Source of the DNA: Botrytis cinerea B05.10
Lineage: Eukaryota; Ascomycota; Leotiomycetes; Helotiales; Sclerotiniaceae
Reading direction: 5' to 3'
DNA length: 64,000 bases
NCBI RefSeq assembly: GCF_000143535.2
Contig: NC_037314.1
Span: forward strand, 1,860,001-1,924,000
The notes beneath the pieces are model-generated. The model was not told the origin of the DNA. It worked only from the letters and a program-made list of their open reading frames with translations, and ran no database searches. The translations under genes and the position numbers were made by a program. Numbering within the stretch: the stretch's first letter is position 1; each line of letters starts with the position of its first letter. Positions 36,976 through 49,068 of this stretch are shown here, piece by piece.

Positions 36976-38810
36976 CTAATCGTCGTTATGATCGTCATCA
37001 CCACGGATTCCTCGACCGGCAGCACCGCCACTAGTATTCTGCGTTTTGCCACGGATATCTTGCCATGTGGCACCAAATCTCCTGCCAGTACTTGCAAGAA
37101 GGCCCTCTTCCTCATCTGCCTCAGCATCTTCATCAATCTCGCTAAGGTCTAATTTGGGAGTTCGGAACAACGCCGTAACGAAGACAATCAAAAAGATTGC
37201 GAGGAAGACAAATTGAGCCCAAAATGCGAGAGCACCGAAGAATGGAAAATTGACGGTGACTCTATTGAGGAAAGTAGATACGACACTAGGGGTGCAGACC
37301 TTTTCGGCACCTTCGCCCGAAGAAAGCTCACTGCATGTTTTGATCAACTCTGGGTGGTTGCTACAATCTGGTTGATCGCCAGGAAATTTGGTAGGGTTGG
37401 CGCAGAATGTTTGAGCACCATAAATTGCGTATTGTGGTGCTATCAACATGGCGATTGAGTAATTGATCGCGAGTATGATCAAAGTTAACATGACAGTTGC
37501 CATAAGGAGAGCTTGTGGAGAGGTATGTCCTTTTCGTATTTCAAAGAGTTTTACCCATAAGAATCGAAGACCGATAGCGGCGATTCCTGTCACTGAACTG
37601 CTAAACAGGAATAGGACTAATAGCGCCATCAAGACATAGTCAATTGGGAAGACTATGGATGACTTGACGAAAATCCAATTGATCGGCTGGAAGATATTGA
37701 TACTAGGTATGAATTAGCCAAAATTTGTTAATGAACCAGGTCAAGATTATCTTACCTTCCTAAAATGTAACCACAATGTTGTTTACAGAACGAGTTCTTC
37801 GCCTTATCAATTCCTGTAATGAGCATAGAGACCCATATAATCAAGGAGAGAATAAGAAGAAGTATTCCTCCAATCAATTTGAGAGGCCTGAAGATTGCGC
37901 AAGTCTTAGTCCATGCCCTCACGATAAAGCTCTTCCCGTCTCCACGGGATTCTGCGGCTAGACGTTCTCGTCTAACCAGAGTGCGTTCTTCACGATGCAA
38001 GGCCTCCAACTCTCGCTGGTCCTTGGCCGATAACCCACCATCTCTCCCCGCATTTCGCCCTTCTAGTTGACGCTGACGTTCTCTGTTTTGCTCTAGAGCT
38101 GATGCAGTTGTTTCTGAAAGCTGTGGCGCGCTGATTGAAGGTGCAGATTTGATGAAAGATATGGGTAACAATGCCAATCCAACAGATGTATAAAGTATGT
38201 ATAATAACGTGCCCAATGAAATCAATAGTCCCAATGCGAAAGTCAAGGCACGCTCTCCATGGTTCTCGGCCAAAAGACGTTTGAAATAGTCCAAATCCAT
38301 ATCGGATCCGCGATTCTTCGCGACGGGTACAAAGAATCCAACCAGGAACAAGATTACGACCAGGGCAACAAAAAATAATGTGTATTTTGCGGCACTGAGG
38401 AATCTCTGGCCGAATGTCTGTGTGCCTTCTTCTGAATCGATTTCATCGTATTCCTCATAAAAGAAGTATGTAAATGGGATAACAAGAAGGCATAGGACGG
38501 CATCGAAGCTGTATAATGCATAGTATACAATTTTCAGGGTCAGAAGGATGTTGTGGACAGTCTCGGGAGTTGCCCAGTCTTTCTTTGCACCGAGCTTCGA
38601 TGTCGTAGAGCTGACGAGAGCAATATCGACAGGAAGAAGTAGAACTGTTGCCAAGAGGGAGGTCAATGTGATAATCGTAACGGTAGAAACCAGAGCTGAG
38701 CGATCGCGTGGCGTTTGATACGTGTAGGTGAAAATGGCCGCTATGAGAGCTACGATGCCTACAGCAACGGCATACGCAACCCATATAAATGCAGTTTGTA
38801 TGAGCGCCAT
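36976..38810 (-). CDS. LMBR1-domain membrane protein, LMBD1 type (probable lysosomal/vacuolar cobalamin transporter)
   Basis: Two exons on the minus strand, 38810-37756 and 37702-36976, 593 residues; the 53-nt intron restores [21 protein letters not shown]. The protein has about nine hydrophobic helices: an N-terminal pair ([44 protein letters not shown]), one at [20 protein letters not shown], one at [19 protein letters not shown], and further ones on both sides of a charged cytosolic loop ([18 protein letters not shown]). The phrase [13 protein letters not shown] and FYEEYDE are typical of LMBD1. The C-terminus is acidic and hydrophilic. In animals LMBD1 works with ABCD4 in lysosomal cobalamin export; fungi make no use of cobalamin, so that label is inherited by homology and the real fungal role is open. 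Divergent from CFT1. Confidence 0.9.
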
Positions 38811-39424
38811 GTTGCAGGCGAGAAATGGATGCTAGAGCCGCAGATGGATGTTAGCAGTGCTTGAATTGTTGATGCTAGATAGTGGTAAGTGGTTGGAGTG
38901 GCACGCATGCGGAAACTTAGCAGACAAAAGGAAAAGACGGTATCAACAACAAGAAGAAGATCTTATTAATATACCTCGCGAATGTATCAGATGGATTTCA
39001 AGTATCGATATTGTGGTTGAATGGTTCTCGCCACGAAAACAATGCTACTCTGATTGTATAAAAATCCAGAGCGTCAAGGTCTCGAATATATTAAAAGTGT
39101 TTTATGCTGTTTTGCTTTCCTTTGCTTTGTTTCCTGTTATAGTCAATTATTCAAGATTCTAGACGTCTGACGTAAATGGGCGTCGGTTGCGGGGATCAAC
39201 ATTCAGGACCACCAGGACCTTCAAAAGCTGCATGAGCTTCAAGGGACAGTGATAGGTCAATACAGTGGTCCAGCGCTGAGAACGCTAAAATTTGTGTAAA
39301 TCGCGGGTCGCGACGCACCGACACTTGACTGGACTGATAATCTCGAGTTTCCATATCAACAACTTCAGAAGAACTCGGAATTCCACCACGATTTGGTGCT
39401 TTTAATGCTTTACTTTGGTTCATA
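38811..39424. promoter_or_regulatory. Divergent promoter region of LMBD1 and CFT1 genes
   Basis: About 610 bases between two start codons; no ORF worth reporting and no distinctive site. Confidence 0.5.
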
Positions 39425-42400
39425 ATGCAATGCTATACGGAGCTGACACCTCCTACAGCTGTCACTCATTCTTTGGCTCTTCCGTTTTTGTCCGCAGATG
39501 CTAGAAACCTCGTCGTCGCAAAATCCTCGTTGCTACAGATATTTACAACTAAGACCGTATCCGTGGATCTCGACGAGCTATCTGAAAAGGATTCTTCGAC
39601 AGCAAAAGATGACACAAATATTGATCCTAGAGTCAATAACGATGATGGAGTAGAGGATTCTTTTCTCGGCACAGATTCGATTATGCAACGACCAGAATTG
39701 GCTCGAACAACGAAACTCGTACTTGTAGCTGAATATAACCTATCTGGGACGGTCACATCTCTTGTCCGAGTGAAGACTATATCCTCAAAGACTGGAGGCG
39801 AAGCAATCTTAGTGGGATTCAAGGATGCGAAGCTCAGTTTGGTGGAATGGGACCCAGAACGGCCCGGCATATCAACAATATCAGTCCATTTTTATGAACA
39901 AGACGAACTGCAAGGAAGTCCATGGGCACCAAGTCTTTCAGACTGTGTCAATTACCTTACTGTCGACCCAGGAAGTAGGTGTGCTGCATTGAAATTTGGA
40001 GCGCGGAACCTTGCGATTCTGCCTTTTAAACAAGACGAAGATGTCAATATGGACGATTGGGATGAGGAGTTGGATGGCCCCCGCCCTGCGAAGATTTCAC
40101 AAAAGGCTGCAGCGGAAGATGGACAGTTAGATACGCCATATGGATCCTCTTTTGTTCTACGATTATCTTCACTCGATCCCAGCATCATCTTTCCAATCCA
40201 CCTCGAATTTCTGTATGAATATAGAGAACCAACTTTTGGAATTCTCTCGTCTACCATGGCTCCATCTTCGGCTTTACTGCAAGAGCGTAGAGACCACTTG
40301 ACTTATATGGTGTTCACCCTGGATATGCATCAAAAAGCGTCTACCACCATTCTTTCTGTTGGAGGTTTGCCTTACGACCTCTTCAGAATCGTTCCACTAG
40401 CCCCACCTGTGGGTGGAGCTCTTCTAGTTGGCACTAATGAGTTGATACATATCGATCAAGCTGGTAAAGCCAATGGTGTTGCTGTCAACATGTTTGCAAA
40501 GCAATGTACTGGCTTCAGTCTTTTGGACCAGGCTGATCTTGACCTTCGGTTAGAAGGTTGCAAAATTGATCAACTATCTATCGAAAATGGAGAGATGCTC
40601 ATTATACTACATAGTGGTGATATTGCAATCCTAAGCTTTCGTATGGATGGAAGATCGGTCTCTGGTCTAAGCATTCGACGAGTAAGTGCAGAGTTAGGAG
40701 GCGCCATATTGACTGGGGCTGCTTCATGTGTAAGTTCTCTTGGCGCAGGATCATTATTCGTTGGAAGTGAAGTATCAGATTCTGTCATTCTAGGCTGGAA
40801 TAGGAAGTCGGGTCAAACTTCACGACGGAAGTCAAGGCTTGACAGTTCAGCAATAGCGGAAGTTGATGAGGCCATGTTTGATGAGGAAGATTTAGAAGAT
40901 GATGACGATGATCTGTACGGCGATGGGCCCACAATCACTCATGCTACTGCAAATATTACTGCCTCGAACAGCAAAACGGGTGACTACACATTTCGTATAC
41001 ATGATTCCATGGTCAATATAGCTCCCATCACAAACATCGCCTTCGGAGAAGCCGCATTGAGTTTAGGTAAGGACGAAGAGCTTAAATCTAGCGGTGTTCA
41101 GAGCGAACTTCAGCTTGTAGCTGCCGTCGGTCGTGAAAAGGGAGGCTCCTTGGCAGTCATTAATCGTGAAATCCAACCAAACGTTATAGGCCGATTCGAT
41201 TTACCAGAAGCTCGTGGTATATGGACCATGAGCGCAAAGAGACCAGCACCGAAAGGATTACAAGTCAATAAGGAGAAATCTGTTACCAGCGGTGACTATG
41301 GCGTCGATGCTCAATATGATAGACTAATGATAGTTTCCAAAGCATCTGATGCTGAAGATGCCATTGAAGAATCTGCCGTATATGCATTAACGGATGCTGG
41401 GTTTGAAGCTTTAACAGGAACAGAATTCGAACCAGCTGCTGGATCCACAATCGAAGCTGGTACACTTGGCAATGGCATGCGTGTTGTTCAAATTCTAAAG
41501 TCTGAAGTGAGAAGCTACGACGGTGGTAAGTTCGCACTTTTCCTTGAATCCTACCCCTCTCAATTTATGTGGTCGGATGGATGGGCATATAGGTTGGGAC
41601 AAGTCTTGGGGAAATTTTCTATTTTCCGCTTATATGTTTTCGCCGCCCGGGGCGCTATCTGGAAATATATCATATCCTATAGCAACAATGAAAGCGAATT
41701 ATCAACATTACAACTGTGCCTCATGCAATCTGCTCCCTGCGACATGCCTCTTCGCGCCATTACATGATCAGAAGCGTAGCTAACTCTGTATCTGTGGTGT
41801 AGATCTTGGTCTCGCACAAATATTGCCGATGCTCGATGATGAGACTGGAGCAGAGCCAAAGATCATAAGTGCAAGTTTTGCGGATCCATTTCTCCTTCTA
41901 ATAAGAGACGATGCGAGCATTTTTGTTGCACAATGTGACGATGACAATGATCTCGAAGAGATAGAAAGGGTTGATGATATTTTGCTTTCTACGAAATGGC
42001 TGACTGGCTGTTTGTACGACGATTATAGCGGAGCTTTCTCTGATAGCAAATCGAACAAGGCAGGGGAAAATGTCAAGATGTTCTTGCTTAGTGCGGGCGG
42101 AGCACTGCACGTGAGTTGCCTCCCGAGCCTTTCACTGTTTAATTTCTAATACCCGCAGATTTACGCACTACCTGATCTTTCTAAGCCAGTTTACGTCGCG
42201 GAAGGAATATGCTTTGTTCCACCTGTGCTTTCAGCAGATTATGCGGCTAGAAAATCGGCAGCTCGGGAAACCTTGACAGAGATATTAGTAGCTAATCTAG
42301 GAGATTCCGTTTCTCAATCCCCTTATCTTATTGTAAGAATCTGCACCTTAATCTACTCATCTATGTACTGACTGTTTTAGCTTCGACCCTCAAACGATGA

Positions 42401-44215
42401 TCTTACAATCTATGAGCCGTTCCGCGTAAAATCTGCGTCTCCGGATCTTCTCTCATCTACACTCCAGTTTTTGAAAATACAGAACACGCATCTGACACAA
42501 GCTCCCGATGTTTCTGCTGAAGAGCAGGTCGATGGAGCTCAACAGACCAGCGATAAGCCAATGCGAGCTATCTCAAATCTCGGTGGATACAGTACTGTCT
42601 TCATGCCAGGTGGATCTCCAAGTTTCATCATCAAGAGCTCTAAAACAGCACCCAAAGTTCTCAGCCTGCAAGGAACAGGAGTTCGCAGTCTTAGTAGTTT
42701 CCATACCGAAGGTTGTGATAGAGGATTCATCTATGCCAGCACGGAAGGAATTGCCCGCGTAGCACAATTCCCACCAAATACCACGTTTGCCGATATTGGA
42801 ATGGCCCTGCGAAAGATTGAAATAGGTGAAGACGTTCACGCTGTGGCATATCATCCACCGCTGCAAACATATGTTATAGGTACCAGCACTTTCACAGACT
42901 TTGAATTACCCAAAGATGACGATCACCGCAAGACTTGGCAAGAGGAAAACATCGCCCTGAAACCATCGATCGAGAAAAGCTTTCTCAAATTAGTCAGCCC
43001 TGTCAATTGGTCCGTCATTGATGCCATCGAGCTTGAACCCTGCGAGCTCATAACCTGTATAAAAACCATGAATCTGGTGATATCGGAAGTCACCAACGAG
43101 CGCAAACACTTAATAGTCGTAGGAACAGCTATAACCAAAGGAGAAGATCTCGCAACCACTGGCCGCCTCTACGTTTACGACGTTGTCACCGTTGTTCCAG
43201 AACCAGACAGACCTGAGACAAATAAAAAATTAAAGCTCATCTCTTCCGAAATCATTACTCGTGGTGCCGGTGGTCCCGTAACTGGTCTTTCCGAAATTGG
43301 AACTCAGGGTTTCATGCTTGTTGCGCAGGGTCAAAAATGTATGGTTAGAGGTCTCAAGGAGGATGGCACAAACTTGCCAGTCGCATTTATGGATATGAAT
43401 TGCTATGTCACATCTGTCAAGGAACTTCCTGGTACAGGCCTCTGTGTGATGGCGGACGCTTTAAAAGGTGTTTGGTTTGCTGGATATACGGAAGAACCGT
43501 ATAGGATGCTACTCTTCGGAAAGAGTGCTGCAAAGATGGAAGTACTGTGTGCAGATTTACTACCAGATGGAAAAGATCTATTCATTGTGGCTGCAGATGC
43601 TAATGGGAACCTGCACATTATGCAATATGACCCTGAACGTATGTTATGATTTTCATTTCCTGTTTTATCGGCCAATTGGCTTGCATTGAATCCTTGACTT
43701 ACAAATACGCAGATCCCAAATCTCTCCAAGGCCACCTCCTCCTTCACCGCACAACCTTCTCCCTCGGTGCGCACCACCCCACAACCATGACACTTCTCCC
43801 CACCACCCGGCCCCTACCCCAATTAACCACTGCACCCTCGCCATCTCCTGATCCTTCACCTCAAGAAGATACTCCCTCTCCTTCGCAACCCCTCCTCCTC
43901 ACTTCTCGCACCGGTACCCTTGCTCTTCTTTCCCCTCTAACAGAATCCCAATACCGACGTTTCGGCACCCTCGTCTCACATCTTACAAACACACTCTATC
44001 ACCCTTGCGGCCTCAATCCCAGAGCATACCGAATAGACAGAGATGCAAATGAGGGGATCGTAGGAGGAAGAACAATTATTGATGGAGGAGTGCTAGGAAG
44101 ATGGATGGAACTTGGAAGTCAGAGGAGAGGAGAAGTGGCTGGAAGAGTTGGAGTTGATGTCTTGGAGTTGAGAGACGAATTGAGTGGGTTACGTGGAGGT
44201 TTGGGCTTTATCTAG
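39425..44215 (+). CDS. CFT1: mRNA cleavage and polyadenylation factor subunit CFT1 (CPSF160)
   Basis: Five exons: 39425-41525, 41803-42110, 42159-42332, 42381-43638 and 43713-44215, 1447 residues. The first intron is unusually long for this locus (277 nt, branch GTAGCTAACTC) and is required to join EVRSYDG to DLGLAQILPMLDDETGAE. Other introns are 48-74 nt. The start MQCYTELTPPTAVTHS is the usual CFT1 N-terminus. The protein is a three-beta-propeller scaffold: an N-terminal MMS1/CPSF160 propeller, a central part with an acidic loop (EEDLEDDDDDLYG), and a C-terminal CPSF_A domain (from about residue 1050, containing GAGGPVTGLSEIGTQGFMLVAQGQK and YVTSVKELPGTGLCVMADALKGVWF). In CPF/CPSF it supports recognition of the poly(A) signal together with Yth1/CPSF30 and Pfs2/WDR33. 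The last exon adds SLQGHLLLHRTTFSLGAHHP. Confidence 0.96.
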
Positions 44216-44898
44216 AACAGATTGTTCGTAGAGATGTGGGTAGTAGGTGGAGGTTAGAAAATGATCATTTGCAGCATCGCATAACCGGGGTTTCAAAAGC
44301 GCCAATTGCAAAAAAATAGGGGCAAGCGAATGAGCCCCAATTCAATAGTATTTTATCTCTCACATCTCAAATTCAGTTATCAAATTGCATCCAATTGTTC
44401 TCCCCGAAGAAACCCTACTCAATAATTTAAAATAGTAAAATTTGAGCTGGTTTGTTTTGTTTAGCTAGACTCGTCATTAAAGTCACATGGTGAGCTTTCC
44501 TATATTATGTTTTAAGTAAATGGCATAAAACGAGTCAAAGAAGGTTCTGCAATCACAATCATTTCCTCTTTTCTGAAGAAGAAGAAGAAGAAGAATACGC
44601 ACATACAAAGCCAAAACTTCAAAATCGCACATCAATTCTATAAGTCTAATTAGATTAATTATAAAGTCTGACTAGTTCAACCGAGGAGCAGTCTACTCTC
44701 CATGGTTGCAGTCGAGATAGAAGGGTAAGAAAAAAAAGAAGAAGAAAACAGTCTCAACAAAATCATGCAATCAATCCAAGTATTCAAATCTGGGGATCGA
44801 TGCGTTTTTTCTCCAACAAAAACAATGAAAGCAACAACAACAACACTTGAGATATCACAACATTAACACCAACAACCCTCCCTCTCCTGCATTTCCAC
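44216..44898. other. Intergenic between convergent genes; GAA repeat
   Basis: About 680 bases between two 3' ends, AT-rich, with a GAA triplet repeat at 44574-44596. No ORF of note. Confidence 0.6.
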
Positions 44899-45171
44899 TC
44901 ATACAAATAACTCCCCCTTAAAAGCATCCTCATAGTCTTCCCGATATATCTGAGTCTTGAGCGTCCTCTCCGTGTCCCGTGCTTTGCGAGCCTGTTTGTG
45001 GAGATCTCGGGTAGTGTCTCCTCGTCTTAATTTAACCATTTGTTTAACCTCTCTAGAAACGAATGCGTTGGTAGTTTCGAGAGCGCAGAGTTTCTTGGTG
45101 CGGGGAGAGTATTGGGGGGAGAGGGGAGAGAGATTTTGAATGAGGGATTGGGCGGCGTGTGTTTGAGACAT
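44899..45171 (-). CDS. Small 90-residue protein, unrecognised
   Basis: A single exon of 90 codons with an ATG in reasonable context (AATAATGTC). The sequence begins MSQTHAAQSLIQNLSPLSP and is mostly helical and basic (KQMVKLRRGDTTRDLHKQARKAR) before an acidic end (YREDYEDAFKGELFV). Composition is coding-like and free of low-complexity bias, unlike neighbouring ORFs, which is why I accept it. I do not recognise a family; a small complex subunit is a possibility from size and charge. The next gene on the same strand starts far upstream. Confidence 0.6.
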   Translation of the reverse strand: MSQTHAAQSLIQNLSPLSPQYSPRTKKLCALETTNAFVSREVKQMVKLRRGDTTRDLHKQARKARDTERTLKTQIYREDYEDAFKGELFV

Positions 45172-45854
45172 TATTGACGGAGGGAATGGAAGTTTTTGGT
45201 TGTTGATTCTTATTATTATGTGTTGAGAGTTAATTCTGGTGGCGGTGGTTTCAAGAGTAGACTAATATGCTAGGCTTCAAGGCTTTTGGGAGCTCAGAAG
45301 GTTGTTTAGTTGGAAATGTGATTGTAACTGAAGGAACTGGGGAATAGAAAAGAAAATAGGAGATTTTTGAGGATTTTATATACTGCCCCTCGAGTAGTTG
45401 TTCAAGGTCTCAACTCCATTCATGGAACAATAGCACAGCTAATACAATACCATTCAAAGTAGATAACACGGACAAAGATTTTGTGACCAGGAGGTTGGAG
45501 ACCAAGATGGAAAGCTGCAAATTTGTGTATGGAAAGTTCTTTGTGAAGGTGTCTGAGTCAGGGGTGCCGAGTTTCCAGGATGTTACGCCACAAGGAGTCA
45601 ACAAAAAAATCATTTTGAACAACGCTGGAACAGAAAGACAAGAATGCGAGGAACATGTTTTGAAAGAACAATACCATTTCTGAGAGGGTTGGGAAGATTT
45701 GGTCAAAGTGTGTTTGAACAGGTGATTTTGAGCATCATGATTTTCAAGAGGTTTCTGAGGTTACCTCTCAAATCCAAATTACACGTTTTCCGTCCTTCGG
45801 TTGGAAAATGAGAATAGAAGAAGACGGAACTTCAGAGACATACTTTTAACGTAC
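45172..45854. other. Intergenic between two minus-strand genes
   Basis: About 680 bases. An ORF at 45410-45706 on the minus strand has no start context or family support. Nothing else seen. Confidence 0.55.
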
Positions 45855-48432
45855 CTATAATATCGCACCCATAGCCTCCAATTCATCTATATCCCATTCC
45901 CCACCCAAATCCATCCAAAAATTCTGTCCATCAAATCCATCCCAAGAGTTCATATCCATTTCACCCAGAACTGGAATTGAATCCGAGTTCACTTGGGCAT
46001 TTACCGCTTCCTCCAACCTAGTATCAATCTGCGTCAACGTGCCCCCTTCGGTAATATCCTCGCTCCCATCACCAATACCCTCTACCGCATTTCTATCAAC
46101 TCTAAACCCATCCCCCAACGGATGTGGCTGCGCCGAACTCCCATAAGCCGCAGCTCTCTGATCATACCACCCCTTCACCAAGCGAATCTTCCTCGCAAAC
46201 TTGTCGAAACAATCTGTCCAGCCCTCTCCCACCCTTCTTCCATCACTGCCCACCTCCGCATCTCTTCCCCATTCTCCATCCTCGGTAGTGATATTGATAT
46301 CTACAAATTTTGCTCTATCGTTTCGCTCTGCTAGCTCTTTCAATACCCAAGAGAGATCGCAGACTTCGCGGACGAAATCGAGGGTCCAGGATGGGAGAAG
46401 TGGGTTTTGGTAGAAGGAGAGGCGAGCGAGAACCATGAGAGCATAGGCGAGAAGAGACCATGGAGCAATAGGCTGGCTTAGATAGGTGGATGGAGAAATT
46501 GAGAGGACTAAGTGTAAGAAAGAGCGTGTGTGGTGGAGACAGGTGTAGAGAGATTGAAGGTGGGATGGATGTAGAGGTGGTGGGTGAATTGGTCGGGCTG
46601 ATGAAATAGATTGACGTGATTGTGTCGCGTTTGTGGGTATCCAGCCATTAGTTAACGCGACTTCATAGAGACGGATGGTAGAAATGTGATGGTGAAGCTG
46701 TAAGATTACTGATAGTATGTGTTAGTGCTCTAATTACAATAGCCATTTAAGCATGAAGCCCAACTCAGGTAAATGACTTCAAGCTATAAGATAATAAGAA
46801 TGTATTAAAAGACATACCATCGTCTCCCAGAGCACTAGGAACACCCTTCTTCAACACATCTAGTTCTACCTGGAATAAACCCAACTTTAACGCAGTAGGG
46901 ACTTGAATTCCACTATCACTCTGAACGAGTAAGACATCTTGCCCAATTTTGTCCCCAAGATGCGATATCTTCACTAACTCAACCAATAAGAGATCCGTAG
47001 TGTGTTCTGTGTTTTTCTCTATGAAACGAACACATTCATCAAGATGTATCGAATATCTCATAGTATCTATACGCTGAAAGCCTGTTGCAACTCTAGACTT
47101 AAATTAGCAAAGATGCATTGAAGCGAGATAAAAGCTGAAGCTCACAAAGAGGTTAGATAGAATAAACCAGCTAAAGCCCTTCTCTGCTCCATGGTTCTCC
47201 TTGAGAAATCTCCCGCTGTAGCTCTACTGTGGCCAAAAGGATACTTGAATCTATCGGCTGATGGTGGTTTGCTCAGTCCCAAATCTCCAGCAAGTCCCGT
47301 TGCTAGACCTAGAAGATTGTTCAAGTGAGGATGACCTAAACAATGGTAATGATACCTAATCGTCCGTGTTTATCAGTAAATTACCTCATTCAGACCAACT
47401 ATGCCACTTCTAACTTCCAACCCCCTGAGCTCAAGCCTCTTTGGTACGCAATAGACGTCTCATTCGTTCAAACAGCAACTGAAATCGCATTTCCTGTCCA
47501 TCATCCAAACAAGAAAGTTAGAGAAACGAAAGAGGAAAGAACGTTACTCACCACCCACAAAAAACCAAAATTGTCTGCAATAATTCTAAAGTTTTGTCTC
47601 TCTTCACCATAATCCTCTCCGTCAAATCTCTGACTAACGCCGTCTCATAAACCGTTTGTCTCGGCAAATTATAATAACTCGCCGCCATCAAAACCGCCTT
47701 TCCCAGCACAGGTTTGCTCGCTACCCATTCCTTCCCTGTCAATCCTCCCGTCTCAATAACCACGAAAGGGAATCTCGCTGTCATTTCCATCTGGTACAAT
47801 TTCACTAACCTCTCGATTTCCATATCGTTAGGCTCGAGATCCGAGTTAGCGTGGGCGAGGAGACAAGCATTTGTGCTTTTTTCATAGACAGATTGCCTTT
47901 TGCTCGGTTCGAGAGGTTTGGGGACGAGATGGGAGGTATCTCTGTAAGGAATTTGATTTGGAGGTTCTGGTTCGGAGAGGAGTGGTGATCCAGGGAGGAT
48001 ATTTCCATTGGTGGCTAGTGGAGAAAATGCCGGCGTTGTATCTTGAGAATGAACGTCTTGTTTTTGTTGTTGTTGTTGTTGCAGGAGGTTCACAATTCCA
48101 TCAAGTTTTTTCTCTAATTGTGCAACTCGACTGGAACTGACATTAGAATTATGATAGATAGTTATGGAGAGAACAGTCCATACGTAGTCTTTTGAGGCTT
48201 GTAAACCCTGACAGAAGGAGATTGTGTCACACAATCTTTCTTTAGACGATGACATCTATTATGATTAGTACCTAGCCTAGTATAATAGCAATGGACGCTT
48301 CGGCCATATGTACCTTTCACATTTCGCATTTAATCCTCCCGGCCGTGGCACGCATTTTGCTTTTGCCAATGCACAAGTCCTGCATGCCCGGGAGCTGGGG
48401 TGACTCTTTCCTATATGATTGGTTGTTGGCAT
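45855..48432 (-). CDS. Zn2Cys6 transcription factor with fungal middle-homology region
   Basis: Six exons on the minus strand: 48432-48314, 48255-48184, 48136-47552, 47355-47146, 47092-46818 and 46708-45855, 704 residues. The ATG at 48432 is the first after an in-frame TAG three codons upstream. Splicing the first intron (58 nt, branch TACTAATC) assembles a complete binuclear cluster: Cys17, 20, 27, 38, 41 and 48 (CX2CX6CX10CX2CX6C), with CRTCALAKAKC in exon 1 and CHRLKKDC across into exon 2. A linker (VRVYKPQKTT) leads to a coiled coil, SSRVAQLEKKLDGIVNLLQ, and a Gln run. The regulatory region includes LLQTILVFCGWYHYHCLGHP and GLATGLAGDLGLSKPP, typical of the fungal transcription-factor middle region. 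The C-terminus is acidic (FWMDLGGEWDIDELEAMGAI). Such factors bind CGG-type sites; the target pathway is not apparent from neighbours. Confidence 0.88.
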
Positions 48433-49068
48433 CACGTATTTCTAGAATTCGATTTTCATATACCGAGAATACTATCTCAATGTCAAACGGAGAGGAAATG
48501 GCAATCCCAATCCGTCGCCGTTGGGATTTACTTTTTAAAGGTTGGACGCTGTGGGGCGGGACCGGAGCAAAGTCATCTTCCCGCTCCCGGTCCGCGAATC
48601 ATGTCATACACCTCTCACAGGCACAACATCCAATACATCAAGAACAATGGGGACAAGAGGGAGCAGAGAACAATATATTATATTTTGAAAGACCGCGCAT
48701 GGAATATAAAGCGATAAACACAAAATCTTGAGTTGATTTAGCCTATCTAGAATTTGCATTAAAACTTTCAATGCTCGACGAAAAGTAAGAGCAGAGGGTA
48801 TGCAACTTCGGTCGTGTAAAAAAATTCATCAACGCCTGGTCCCGCAACCCTCCTCCAGATCCTCCGATCGAAACGAACATCCCCATAATTCTCATACTCG
48901 ATGTATTAAAGTGAAGTATGGAATGCGGCTCTGAGAGAAGAACATTATCAAGCCAAATGGCATAACGCTATTCAGAATTGGACTAGCTCATGTGAACCTT
49001 AAAAGTCAAAAATGAGCCCGTATATGAATGTCGGGTAGGTTTTTAAAGTCGTATGGGTTAGAGTGGAA
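48433..49068. other. Intergenic, promoter of the Zn2Cys6 gene and 3' flank of CK2 alpha
   Basis: About 640 bases; no ORF that is supported and no motif I can name. Confidence 0.5.

Noticed and set aside
45410..45706. Minus-strand ORF between two minus-strand genes
   Set aside because: Hydrophobic but without family support or start context; likely chance.
48184..48255. Naive start at 48255 (MSSSKERLCD...) for the transcription factor
   Set aside because: The frame differs from that of the zinc cluster; splicing from the ATG at 48432 gives a complete Zn2Cys6 motif and uses the same bases in another frame.
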